A stretch of DNA of 64,000 nt from the NCBI GenBank assembly GCA_034401795.1, contig CM067365.1, positions 14,885,434 through 14,949,433 on the forward strand, written 5' to 3'. Within the stretch, counting starts at the first letter, position 1; every line of letters starts with the position of its first letter. Position numbers and translations under genes: made by a program. This stretch comes from Chaetoderma sp. LZ-2023a (Eukaryota > Mollusca > Caudofoveata > Chaetodermatida > Chaetodermatidae). Positions 54,816 through 64,000 of this stretch are shown here, one piece after another. Below the pieces are notes generated by a model that was not told where the DNA came from, searched no databases, and was given only the letters and a program-made list of their open reading frames with translations.

Positions 54816-55176
54816 AATATGTTCACAACATAATGTCTTCTCTTCATTATGTCAGAATATATTAGTTCATTGTACTGTTAATTTTAATGTCAATCTACTA
54901 AAAGCCATTACTGAACACAAAGGCCGGGGAATAGGTCTCGGTGTGTATCTGTCACGATGCCACGTATTGCTCACTATGATAGATCTTTTTGCAGTCCGTG
55001 AACAGTTCTGGCACAGGAAACTCAACAATGCTATGGAACGCAAAACGTGATTCCAGATCTGTAAACAGGAGAAAGAATTACAATGTTACTATGATGGCTG
55101 TAACTGTCAGTTCACATAGTACAATATGGAGTATGATTTGTCACTTTGCGCGGCATCATCTGGGCTCTAGCCACGA

Positions 55177-55472
55177 AATGGAGTTTTCCCGTTTTAGCTA
55201 TGCCTCGTCCATCACTAGCTAAGCTCCACCCACACCTCGCCCGTGTTAGGATCGATCAATCCATGTACTCCCTGACTATCAATTTCCAGAAGACTATACA
55301 GGTAAGCTGATGAGCTAATAGACTTACAATCCGTACAACCTGACGGGCTATTAAGTGCTTAGGAAGGACTAAATCGAGTCATTCATGACGTAATTGATTA
55401 TGACGTCAGCCTACAAGGGACGTAGTTGATTATGACGCCATATGATGGATGGCTAAACTGGAAAGGTCCATT
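55177..55472 (+). mobile_element. H3 MITE lacking the hairpin core
   Basis: Termini AATGGAGTTTTCCCGTTTTA and TAAACTGGAAAGGTCCATT. The arm sequences with CTAGCTAAGCTCCACCCACA and TGACGTCAGCC are present, but the core between about 55315 and 55325 is deleted. Confidence 0.8.
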
Positions 55473-56093
55473 GTTGAATTCGGCTCCACACAGACCACAT
55501 GACCTAAACTATCGGGTACTCGAAATATTCGTCTAACCAAAGTTCCATGTGTATAGGTTTCTGTGATAACACGATAAAATCTGACCAGACAAATAAAACT
55601 CTACTCGCCTATTCACGTACAAGTGTGGTAAAATTGAATATATTTATTGGAATTCCCGGGTCTGGTATATTTGACTGCCAATGGTAATGGATGAGTCACC
55701 TCGCCGTCAGATAAACGACTGCTGAGGGAGAACACAACACTGATTATTAACGTTGAAAGTGGCGCGATGACCGTCCACTATATTTATACTACTTGTTCAC
55801 TATTTCAGGATGACATAATTTCCATAACACCCTCTCTATGATTGATTTAATTTGGTTGTTGTACCTTCTGCAGGAATAACTTACTTTTGCTGAACAATAA
55901 CTATTACTCAACAAATCACTTTCATAAATTTCTTGGAATCAAGAATTAACTCGATGTGATTTGAGTCATCTTAAGAGATCTTTCCTTGTGACAAAATTTT
56001 GTGTCTAACTCTGTTTACTATATTCAACCCCAGCCCCAACTCCTGTGACCTCAAGTGACTGACCTCGTAATCTCAAAATCAAACAGAAAATAC
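55473..56093. other. Intergenic, nothing recognised
   Basis: No supportable ORF or repeat. Confidence 0.4.
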
Positions 56094-56365
56094 AAAATTG
56101 ACCAATTCAGCATCCAATTCAACCCTGTAGGTGGGGCTTAGAATACACCTTCCGTATCCTCTGCGTGTCGTAAGAGGCGACTAAAGCAGGTAAGGGTGAG
56201 GTAACCCTGACAGAAACCTCGAGTGCTCAAGACGGAGGTTCCAGGCCGCACGGCGCACTCTAATAAACCATGGATCCACGCACTTAACGCTTATGATCAT
56301 GTCGATAGTCACTTACAGGACTGGCGGTATGATCAGCGAACGAAAAGAAGAAGAAAGAGGCATCC
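56094..56365 (+). repeat. Dispersed repeat with CGTAAGAGGCGACTAAA motif
   Basis: ACACCTTCCGTATCCTCTGC and GTGTCGTAAGAGGCGACTAA form a conserved block that I recall from short dispersed repeats in several invertebrate genomes; this is memory only. The 3' part ends in a purine-rich AAAAGAAGAAGAAAGAGG. No A/B boxes are seen. Confidence 0.45.
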
Positions 56366-56886
56366 AATTAATGACTCAAATCTGATCAAAATGTTGCCAA
56401 ACTATCGCTGGTTATTTACAAGATTTCGTTAATCTATTCACTTATAAAAGATGCTTATTGGAATATTATTCCATTCACATTGTATATATACACTAAATGG
56501 TTAACTTACCAGCCCGCATCATACCATGTATAGACAGACACATCATCGCATATCAATTAGATACAATTTCACCACCATATATGGTGTGTGACGTATTCAT
56601 CTGGATTGCCCGACTTGTATATAGCCAATATAATCGCTCTAAGTGAGACCATGATGGCCAATAGATGTACCAATCATGGGAGTGTGCGCAAGCATGCGTG
56701 TTATAGGTCAATCTTACAATGCGCTCTTATGACACATTTACATGACCGTCACTTAGTCCGTCCGTGCTTCAGTTGGAATTTAATTTTGGGCTAAATGTTA
56801 GAATAATGTTGGAGTAATTAATTCCAAATAATTCACGCATTTAGAATATTTAATGTAATTTAAGGTATTGTTGAGAAGAGTAATCT
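56366..56886. other. Intergenic, nothing recognised
   Basis: AT-rich without a supportable gene. Confidence 0.4.
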
Positions 56887-57214
56887 GATTTGTCACTCAA
56901 ATAGCTGACATCATAATCAAAGTATGTCACATGTTAGTTGATGTCACATCCGGGTCGTGCATGCCCATCAGGAAAGTGGCAAAGGTTTGGCATTAAGCAT
57001 ATGAATTGTATCTCTTCGGTGAATTCAGTTTGATAAAATTTAATATTTCTTATCTAATTAGGCTAACCACCGTTGCCACAGAAATCCCTCCAGTCAAATT
57101 AGTTTCAAAATACTCACCAGGATGTTTATTAAAATTGTACATTCTTCAGACATATAACTTGTACACATTAATGGCGGACTTTGATTATGACGTTATATAC
57201 TTGAGTGACAGATC
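56887..57214. mobile_element. H4 MITE, full length
   Basis: Inverted termini of about 35 bp: GATTTGTCACTCAAATAGCT on the left against ATATACTTGAGTGACAGATC on the right, both with GACATCATAATCAAA-type continuation. Inside is the right arm of the shared core (CCAGTCAAATTAGTTTCAAA); the left arm is lost. Confidence 0.85.
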
Positions 57215-57892
57215 AGAGCCCTTCAGTATATTACCTGACTTGTGTGTTTTAGATGATGCACATGTACGATCGTCGCTTAAAGATGGTAGCCTTGGTGATA
57301 CTGTATGCAGGGGTTCGCTCAATGGCGGGATTGGTCTGGAGTCATGCGTGTCTGTCCATGGCGACACGGAAGTCTGTGAAAAGCTTGGTATATGATGGTT
57401 TCTGTGTGAATGCAGTAATGATTGACTGAGGTTTTGTTGTAATTGTGATGATAATGACGGAGAACTGTGCTGAGGTTGGTCCTTCGATGATGTTGGCGGC
57501 GTAGGAGCCACTGTTTGAGACAAAGGCGAACATGGCGCTACACGTTGGGGCTGTGGTGCAAGTGAAGAGGCCGCTGGCGGCGGCGGTGGCGGTGGTGGTG
57601 GAAGATTGATTCGTGCTGGATATAAGGAGCCTGTACTGACTTTTAGCGGTTGTTCTTGAGCTGATGATGATGTGTTTTTTCTTTGTTGTAGATGCGAAGA
57701 TGGTGCCACACGCTGAGGTTGTGGTGCCACTGAGGATGCTGATGGAGGTGGTGGGGGTTGAAGAGCAGTTCGGGGTCGAGGTGTTGAACCTGTTTTCACA
57801 TCTAAATGTAATCCCTGGACACCATGTATGGGGAGTCGTGGTGATGAAACGCAAGCCTGTTTGAGACGAGACATCGAGAATATCTGCTTTAT
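57185..57892 (-). CDS. Possible proline-rich exon of an unknown gene
   Basis: The minus-strand frame is open from 57949 to the stop at 57185-57187. A TTCTTTCAG acceptor-like site ends at 57893, so an exon may start at 57892; an internal ATG (IFSMSRLKQ) is the alternative. The protein is rich in Pro, Ser and Gln and has an internal duplication: poly-Pro, then ASSVAPQPQRVAPSS and ASSLAPQPQRVAPCS. The last ~10 codons and the stop come from the H4 MITE terminus. No domain was recognised; it could be a disordered scaffold region or a repeat-derived ORF. Confidence 0.35.
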   Translation of the reverse strand: MKQIFSMSRLKQACVSSPRLPIHGVQGLHLDVKTGSTPRPRTALQPPPPPSASSVAPQPQRVAPSSHLQQRKNTSSSAQEQPLKVSTGSLYPARINLPPPPPPPPPAASSLAPQPQRVAPCSPLSQTVAPTPPTSSKDQPQHSSPSLSSQLQQNLSQSLLHSHRNHHIPSFSQTSVSPWTDTHDSRPIPPLSEPLHTVSPRLPSLSDDRTCASSKTHKSGNILKGSDLSLKYITS

Positions 57893-57956
57893 CTGAAAGA
57901 ATTTTGTGAAATAACACATTATCACATGCATCGTATATTCTATACGCAAGAAGAAA

Positions 57957-58075
57957 TAATAATTATAATAATAATAATAATAATAATAATATGATGATGA
58001 TGAGGAGGAGGAGGATGAGGAGGAGGAGGAGGAGGGTGGTGGGCGGATTGAGGAGGAGGATCAGTAGCAAGAAGA
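57957..58075 (+). repeat. (AAT)n(GAT)n(GGA)n microsatellite
   Basis: Compound trinucleotide tract. Confidence 0.9.
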
Positions 58076-58539
58076 TGATATAATAGTCGAATTCTCTATA
58101 CGTTTTTATTTTTCTCAACAGATGAAGCAAATACACAGTCACTATGCAAGTTTATTTCTGGCAGTAATGGTAGCATTAACTTCCCTTGACCAGGAGGCTT
58201 CTACATAATGATTGCGCTTAAAAACATGTGTTCACCACGATCGATCGCATTACTATGCACCGTATGCTAGGTGTAATGGTGTTCCACAGTCGGCCCACTG
58301 TCTGTACTAATACGGTCTTCGTGGCTGTCTAACCTATGTTTAGAAAAAATTTTATCACTTCATTAAGGTCACCAGAGACTGATTTCCTAATGAATGCAAT
58401 AGCTGCAGAACAGCTCAAACCTGGAAACTTCTTCGTAAATAAAGCCAAAACAGAGTTCACTCAAGAATACCAATGCAATACCACAGAAATGAATGATGAT
58501 GGTATTGTTTGTTTATATCGATTGAGTCGGTTAATCTGT

Positions 58540-60250
58540 CTGTCTGTCTGTCTGTATGTCTGTCTGTCGGCGTCCAATTTCGGTTTAGCTCAACTCATTG
58601 TGTTATATCACTGGATTGATTCACACTTGGAAGTAAACTTGGACACGTGCTTCCCTATAGCATGGTGATGGAGCACAATGATATTGAGAAATGAGAATGT
58701 GCTGTCAAAGATCAAGGTAACTGTGACCTTAAAACTGTTTTTACTGTTAATCCTTTTTGGCTTAGCCCGGCATATCGTTTTATATCTCAGGATTAGTTCA
58801 GCCTATTTGGAGTTTTGGACTAAACTTAGACATATGTTTCCCTATATCAAAGGGATGGAGCACCATGGTATAGAGGGCGTGATGTCAACGTTCAAGCTCG
58901 CTCTGACTTTGGCATAAAACTATTTTTATGGTTAAGTTTTTGGTTTGGCTCAACATATCGTTCTGTATATTGGGATTGGTTCACCCGAATGAGACTAAAC
59001 CTGGGCATATGCTTCCATCTATCGTGAGGTGGAGCACAGCGATATTGAGGTCATGAAGTGGAAGTTCAAGGTCACTGTGATCTTATTATTTATGGTTACG
59101 TCATTGGTTGAGCTCAATAGTATTCGTCTTATATTTCGATATCGCTTCACCCGATTGGGACTGAACTAGGACATATGCTTCCATTTATCAAGAGGATGGA
59201 GCACAATGATATTGAGAACATGACGTCAAAGTTCAATGCCATGGTGACCTTGATAAATAACTCTACTTTTTACCGTTCAGTTTCGGGTCTAGCTCAACAT
59301 ATCACCTTATATCTCGTCATGACTTCACCCGATTTGGACTTAACTTGGACAGATGCTTCCATATAGCAACAGAATGTAGCACAACGATACTGAGATCATA
59401 AGGTCAACGTTTAATGTCACTGAGAACTTGGTATTAAACTGTTTTTTTACGGATAAGTGTTAGCTTCAGTTCAATATTATTCGTCTTATATTTCGATATT
59501 GATTCACTCTATTGGGACTGAACTTGGACATATGTTTCCATCTATCAAGCGGATTAGCCCAATAATATTAGGGCAATGAGGTCAAAGTTGAAAGTCAGTG
59601 TGACCATGATAAATAACTGTACTTTTACCGTCAGTTTTTTGTTTAGCTCAACGTTATCGTCTTATATCTCGCCATGCTTCACCCGACTGGAACTAAACTT
59701 GGAAAAATGCTTCCGTATATCAAGGGGAATGAGCACAATTATATTGAGGTCATGAGGTCAACGTTTCAAGTCATTGAGAACTTGGTATTAAACATTTTAC
59801 GGTTAGGTTTTTGGTTTAGATCAACACATCTTCTGATATCTCAGGATTTGGTCACCCGAGTCAAATGCGACTAAACTTGGACACATGCTTCCTTATATCA
59901 AGGGGATGGAGCGCAGTGATATTGAGGTCAAGAGGTCAAACTTCAAGGTTACTCTAACATCTCAACATATCGTGTTATATCTCGGGATGGCTTGAACTTA
60001 TTGGGAATAAACTGGACACATGCTTCCCTGTATCAATGGGTGAAGCAGAATGATATTGAGATAAAAGGTCAAGGTCACTGTATCATTTGACTTGCATACC
60101 TTAAAAGTTACCGGTAGATTATTCTGCTCATCTCATTTGCCTTATTTCAGAAATGGTCAAATTATTGGATATAAGCGTGGTTATTCAGTTACCTCAACCA
60201 GTAGGAGCAGCAGAAAAACTTCTGAGGTCAGGGTCATTGTGATTTTGATA
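58540..60250 (+). repeat. About 175-bp satellite with AGGTCA palindromes (9-10 units)
   Basis: The unit order is TTTGGTTTAGCTCAACATAT, ACTAAACTTGGACATATGCT, GGATGGAGCACAATGATATT, GAGGTCATGAGGTCAAAGTT, CAAGGTCACTGTGACCTT. ATATTGAG-type landmarks fall near 58680, 58868, 59040, 59208, 59385, 59565, 59740, 59918 and 60052. Short spurious ORFs read across units. Confidence 0.85.
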
Positions 60251-60431
60251 CAGATCTAGATTTGCATTTGAAAATGTATACTGCCAAGATTTCCGTCAAT
60301 ACGCCGTCATTGTAACTCTGATGTCTTGTTTGGAGTTTCAATAATCTCTTCGGAAACATTAATTTTATTACGGGTGGTTAATTCAAATGAACACAAATTT
60401 TTTAAAGAAATGAAAATACATGTTAGATTAA

Positions 60432-60662
60432 CCCTTTAACACTAAAACCGGCCAAAAACGGCTTCTGTAGTGCTCTTTAGAAATGTCCATTCGCAGACCA
60501 AGATAATACGATTGCTTAAAATGTTACTACTGGGATGACTGGCTCGTCAACCGAGCCAGTCATGCCGGTGGTAAATTTTCAAAAAATAGTCTCTTGGTCT
60601 GCAGCTGTGCATTTTCTATGATAAAATTGAAATTTTCTTTAACAAATTTGAGAGTTAACGGG
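60432..60662. mobile_element. H1 MITE, full length
   Basis: TTAA (60428-60431) and TTAG (60663-60666) flank inverted termini CCCTTTAACAC and GAGTTAACGGG. The hairpin centre is GGCTCGTCAACCGAGCC. CCGGCCAAAAACGG near the left end is also present in the copies at 21.6 and 54.0 kb. Confidence 0.85.
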
Positions 60663-60669
60663 TTAGGAT

Positions 60670-61390
60670 GACTAGACCAGCTTACCTAATCACTGTAGTA
60701 TAAGACCACAACAGTGACTTTTGCTACGTTCCAAAATGATGAATGCGCTGTCATTCCACTAAATAACAGCCGACAGCGGCTCGTTCCTGAAACACCGGCT
60801 CTAACGGGTCAGTCAAGCCACTGCAAACAGCTGTTATGCTTAGGCCTATGTCGCGGACAGAATATGGCGTTATGATTGATATGTTCAGCATAGCGATGTA
60901 AACATATTTATGATTCCATAGCGCGTATTCACAATAGCGGAACGAAAGCTTGCTGCCTTAGGACTAATAATATGGAAATTGTTATATGAAAGCGGATTAA
61001 TACTGAAATCGATAATAGGCCAAATACGAAAATCATTTACAATGCAAGACTTATTATGTTGAATATTTTGAAGCCGGTGTTTGTTGCCTGTGGCTATTCC
61101 CGCTTACAGTCAACCGCTTATGTGTATGGTTTTTTAGCATTTTAAATGCTAGGAAGAATTAAGGTAGACTTAATATGGCCGCATTTGCGACATAGTAGTT
61201 AAACTTGGCCAAACATAGAGTTTATCCTGTATCGCAATGCTAGGTAGCCTGTACGCCCATAGACAGTAAATGGTTATTGTCACTCTGGCACGTGTATTGC
61301 GCAAAAGATAATCGCGTAAGCCCGCCTGTTGGCTAAATTATAATTAGACCTACCCCGTCCCCGCAAGGGAAAGATGGTAATGTAGTCAAG
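60670..61390. other. Intergenic, nothing recognised
   Basis: No supportable ORF. Confidence 0.4.
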
Positions 61391-61394
61391 TTTG

Positions 61395-61502
61395 CCCCCA
61401 TCGTACTAACATACGCCCACTCACAACGCTTCGCTCTTCGGGGACTCGATACGAGAGCGTTAGTGGGCGGGCGAGACCGTGCGATAGGACGATGGGTCGG
61501 CC
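61395..61502. repeat. GC-rich foldback
   Basis: CCCATCGT, CGCCCACT and CGCTTCGCTC on the left pair in inverted order with GAGCGTTAGTGGGCGGGCG and ACGATGGG on the right. Confidence 0.7.
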
Positions 61503-63480
61503 CTGGTGTTTGGCTGTCAGGTTAAATTGTATCTATGAAAATCTCTGAAACTACTAGTCCGATTTGGCTCAATAAGCTACGCTGTATGCGAGCTTGACAT
61601 ATTGTCAACATCAGCGTTGATCATATAAAGACAAATATGCGTCTCCCAGCCCCGTCAGTCTGTCCGAATATCTCTCACAGTGATGGGTTGAGTTAGAGCA
61701 GACTCGGACTAAACCTGACGCTATACGCACAATCAAAGTCGTCGCCTAGTACAACTCTGCTGTGGTATATTATAGAATTTGAGCCCAAATGGTTGTGGTC
61801 CATTAAGACGGTGGTTTTATGATCATAGAGCCGCAAAAGCAGGTGTCCAATATACGCAGGACTAACTCTATTTCATACTGTTATTATACAAACGTGCGTA
61901 AACACGCTTACCTTGTATTTCGATCACGAAGTATTCCAAATTGTTTAGACCTAGTAGACCTACATACTTATTCAAATCGGCGTTAATTTACCAATGTCGT
62001 GATTGTTTAAACAATATTCCGAGTTAACAACGTCACTTCTGCAGCAACAGCTGTTAAGCGCGGGTTGGTTTTTAATTTAATTGACCATTGACTGTATATT
62101 GCATCGCCAAATATGTCACAACTTATTGATCCATGTAGGCGTAAAAATATTAGGTACAGAATCTATGCTTATTCCAACCGTATTATACGACAATATCTAG
62201 ACTATTATGCAGTATATGTAGAGTTGTTAAATGCCGCTATTATGCCAAGATCTGGCCGTGGCATTGGAATTCCTAGCTTATCATGTGCGTGTGTGTGTAG
62301 CCTACCGCAAATGTTAAACTGTAGGTTTTCGATCGATTCCAGCAGAATGATTTAGTGTAGCGTGTTTTATCTATCTGTCTAATGAATATAGGTCGATAAT
62401 AGCTAGCCGGTATGACTTCTATCTGTGTATGATAAACGAAATGTACACATCTGTCCCTATGGCCGTGACGATAATTGGCAAGTATAGTTCGCGCATGTTT
62501 TGTTTTTACCGTGGCACCTGCTACATACATCGACACACTTCAGACCGTTATCCGGCAAATACACAAATTTGTGCCATATTGGTTTTTCTATAATTTACAT
62601 TTACACCTGGTGATATTCAGTACATTATCACGTGCTGGGAGCAAATCTCTGCGGATCGGTTCCCGTCCTGTCTGCATCCCCATTCTAGTCATCTGGGAGG
62701 CAGCGCCTGAGAAGTCAGAAGGGTCTAAAATTCCAAATCGTTACACCCCCAGCCTATATTGCTTTCTTGGTACATCGGCAAGGTACTCTACTCAGTTTTC
62801 ATTTGAGTCCTGGTGTCACTTTCTATCTACATGAATAAGACAGACAGCTGCCACTTAATAGGTCTAGTGGTATGCGAGAATTATTATTATCATTTCATAA
62901 TTACAAGTTTACATGAAATGCCTTGCTCTTCCATGATACATTGTTTTAAACAATGTGCAAGTTTTATTTCGAAATTACTATTGTCCATTGAAATAAATAT
63001 GAGTCAAATATATAAGATTTAATGAGTTTCAGTAGCTTTTAGCGAGTCCCGAAATATGCTGCCTTTGAATCATTTGATATTGTTATTCATCGTCAGAGTT
63101 TCAGAGTCCGAGTCTTCCGTATGCACATAAGTTTTGCAGCTGCAAGTGACTACCTCCATGAGAGGCCGCCGTGCTGGATCCAGTGTCACAAGTGTGGTCG
63201 CATACAACCATCACATTGCCTGCCATTCAGTTGGCAAGGGAATAGTTGTAAATCCATTAAAATAAATTCCATAGTTTGCTCTATCTGTATCCCCAGACTG
63301 TCAGTTGTGTGAGGCACGTTAGTTCACATATTCTTTCCCCAAGCTTTCTTGTTTGATCATGCAGAGGCAGAAATATGGTCTTGCCCTGGACATCACTGGT
63401 GTAGTTCGGATCGGCCGGTCGATACGGGCCGTACCAGCTAAGCTGGTTACGCGCCGCCCGTCCTGGATTCGTTCCGCGAA
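61503..63480. other. Intergenic, only short unrecognised ORFs
   Basis: Small frames at 62475-62834 and 63121-63312 have no recognised family. The latter has two CxxC pairs (CHKCG, CSICI), which is too little to call a finger. Confidence 0.35.
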
Positions 63481-63483
63481 CGC

Positions 63484-63510
63484 CCCCCCACCCCCCCCCC
63501 CCCCCCCCCT
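63484..63510 (+). repeat. Poly-C tract
   Basis: CCCCCCCACCC followed by about 15 C residues. Confidence 0.95.
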
Positions 63511-63804
63511 GGGTAGAGCCATAAGCATGTATGGGCCTATGAGAGAGATTTCGTCGTCAAAACGACTAAGTTCGTTAAGACGCGTAGCGCGCGTGGGCGC
63601 TCTAACCGCTGCATTGACAGAGCGCGTGTAGCGCGTCCAAGAGCTGGCAGCGCTTTTAGTGTCCCGAGCGGGCGTATTGTAATTCTTTATACTTGCGCAG
63701 TTCCGCCGAATCCGATGTCAATCAAGACCAGAATTCGACGGGCTTTTCAAATCTGTTAACCGTTTTAAAATCGGTTAAGAAATGGCTGGGTTATCGCCGT
63801 TTTC

Positions 63805-64000
63805 CTCCTAATTATGCTCAAAATATTTCCATAACGTCGTAATCGCGTGTATATATAGCCAAATAATCAGTGACTTATGTAACGCGTGACTCACTGCGTC
63901 ATCTTCACATCTATATCTATCACGATATTTAGATAATTGTGTACACGTCACAGGATTACAGCGCGCTAATTGGCTGGTTCAGCCAATTCTGATTGGTTGA
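63805..64000 (+). repeat. Dispersed repeat, copy 2
   Basis: It matches 37800-37993: CCTAATTATGCTCAAAATAT, ATAACGTCGTAATCGCGT, TATATAGCCA, ATATCTATC, ATATTTAGATAATTGTGTAC and the end CAATTCTGATTGGTTGA. Here it carries an extra GCGCTAATTGGCTGGTTCAG before the end and continues past the window edge. Confidence 0.85.

Noticed and set aside
57342-57917. 191-codon Thr/Ser-rich minus-strand ORF
   Set aside because: It overlaps the proline-rich frame in another phase and looks like a compositional shadow of it.
63121-63312. Zinc-finger protein (CHKCG and CSICI)
   Set aside because: Two CxxC pairs in a 63-codon frame with no other conserved residues or neighbours is not enough.

Overview
The window looks like nuclear DNA of a marine invertebrate, most likely a lophotrochozoan such as a mollusc or brachiopod. 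The reasons are two intronless rhodopsin-class receptors of a kind expanded in those animals, a Penelope-like retroelement with a GIY-YIG endonuclease, TTF-type hAT transposons, tRNA-derived SINEs, a satellite rich in AGGTCA half-sites, and very heavy microsatellite and MITE content. This is inferred from sequence character only; no species was identified. Host genes are few: two paralogous GPCRs (6.4-7.6 kb and 20.4-21.5 kb, both minus strand), one secreted CUB/LDLR-A protein (51.4-52.5 kb, plus strand) and one uncertain proline-rich exon (57.2-57.9 kb, minus strand). Nearly everything else is mobile or repetitive.

Layout. 0-3.4 kb: CpG-rich segment with an Env-like type I membrane glycoprotein remnant and a 195-bp tandem duplication. 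3.7-5.9 kb: broken Penelope-like element on the minus strand with a second partial RT copy. 6.4-7.6 kb: GPCR 1. 10.3-15.0 kb: complete hAT element with 8-bp target-site duplication and a frameshifted transposase. 15.9-19.2 kb: two MITEs in opposite orientation around a tandemly duplicated SINE, then an RT fragment. 20.4-22.2 kb: GPCR 2 with two foldback MITEs upstream. 23.3-25.3 kb: trinucleotide arrays and degenerate tandem repeats. 25.7-26.3 kb: decayed coding remnant. 26.3-30.15 kb: a large degenerate 32-bp array whose orientation flips near 27.9 kb. 30.2-36.1 kb: microsatellites, a LINE fragment, a 22-bp minisatellite. 38.0-42.1 kb: second hAT element, again with an 8-bp TSD, heavily mutated. 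43.9-46 kb: unrecognised ORFs and a LINE tail. 46.5-48.2 kb: foldbacks and a SINE with 9-bp TSD. 49.0-50.3 kb: 35-bp minisatellite and trinucleotide array. 51.4-52.5 kb: CUB/LDLR-A gene with an in-frame TGA at the place of a conserved cysteine. 52.8-57.2 kb: dense MITEs, some nested. 58.5-60.2 kb: about 175-bp satellite with nuclear-receptor-like palindromes. 60.4-64 kb: one more MITE, a foldback, and a dispersed repeat that recurs at 37.8 kb.

Main pattern. The MITEs fall into types I call H1 to H5 by eye. H1 and H2 share piggyBac-like ends (TTAA target, CCCTTT terminus) but have different hairpin cores. H2, H3 and H4 share one hairpin core but have three unrelated sets of terminal repeats. 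Modules therefore seem to be exchanged between element ends. No operon-like system or CRISPR is present. The most notable leads are the modular MITEs, the strand-switched array, and the TGA at a cysteine position.
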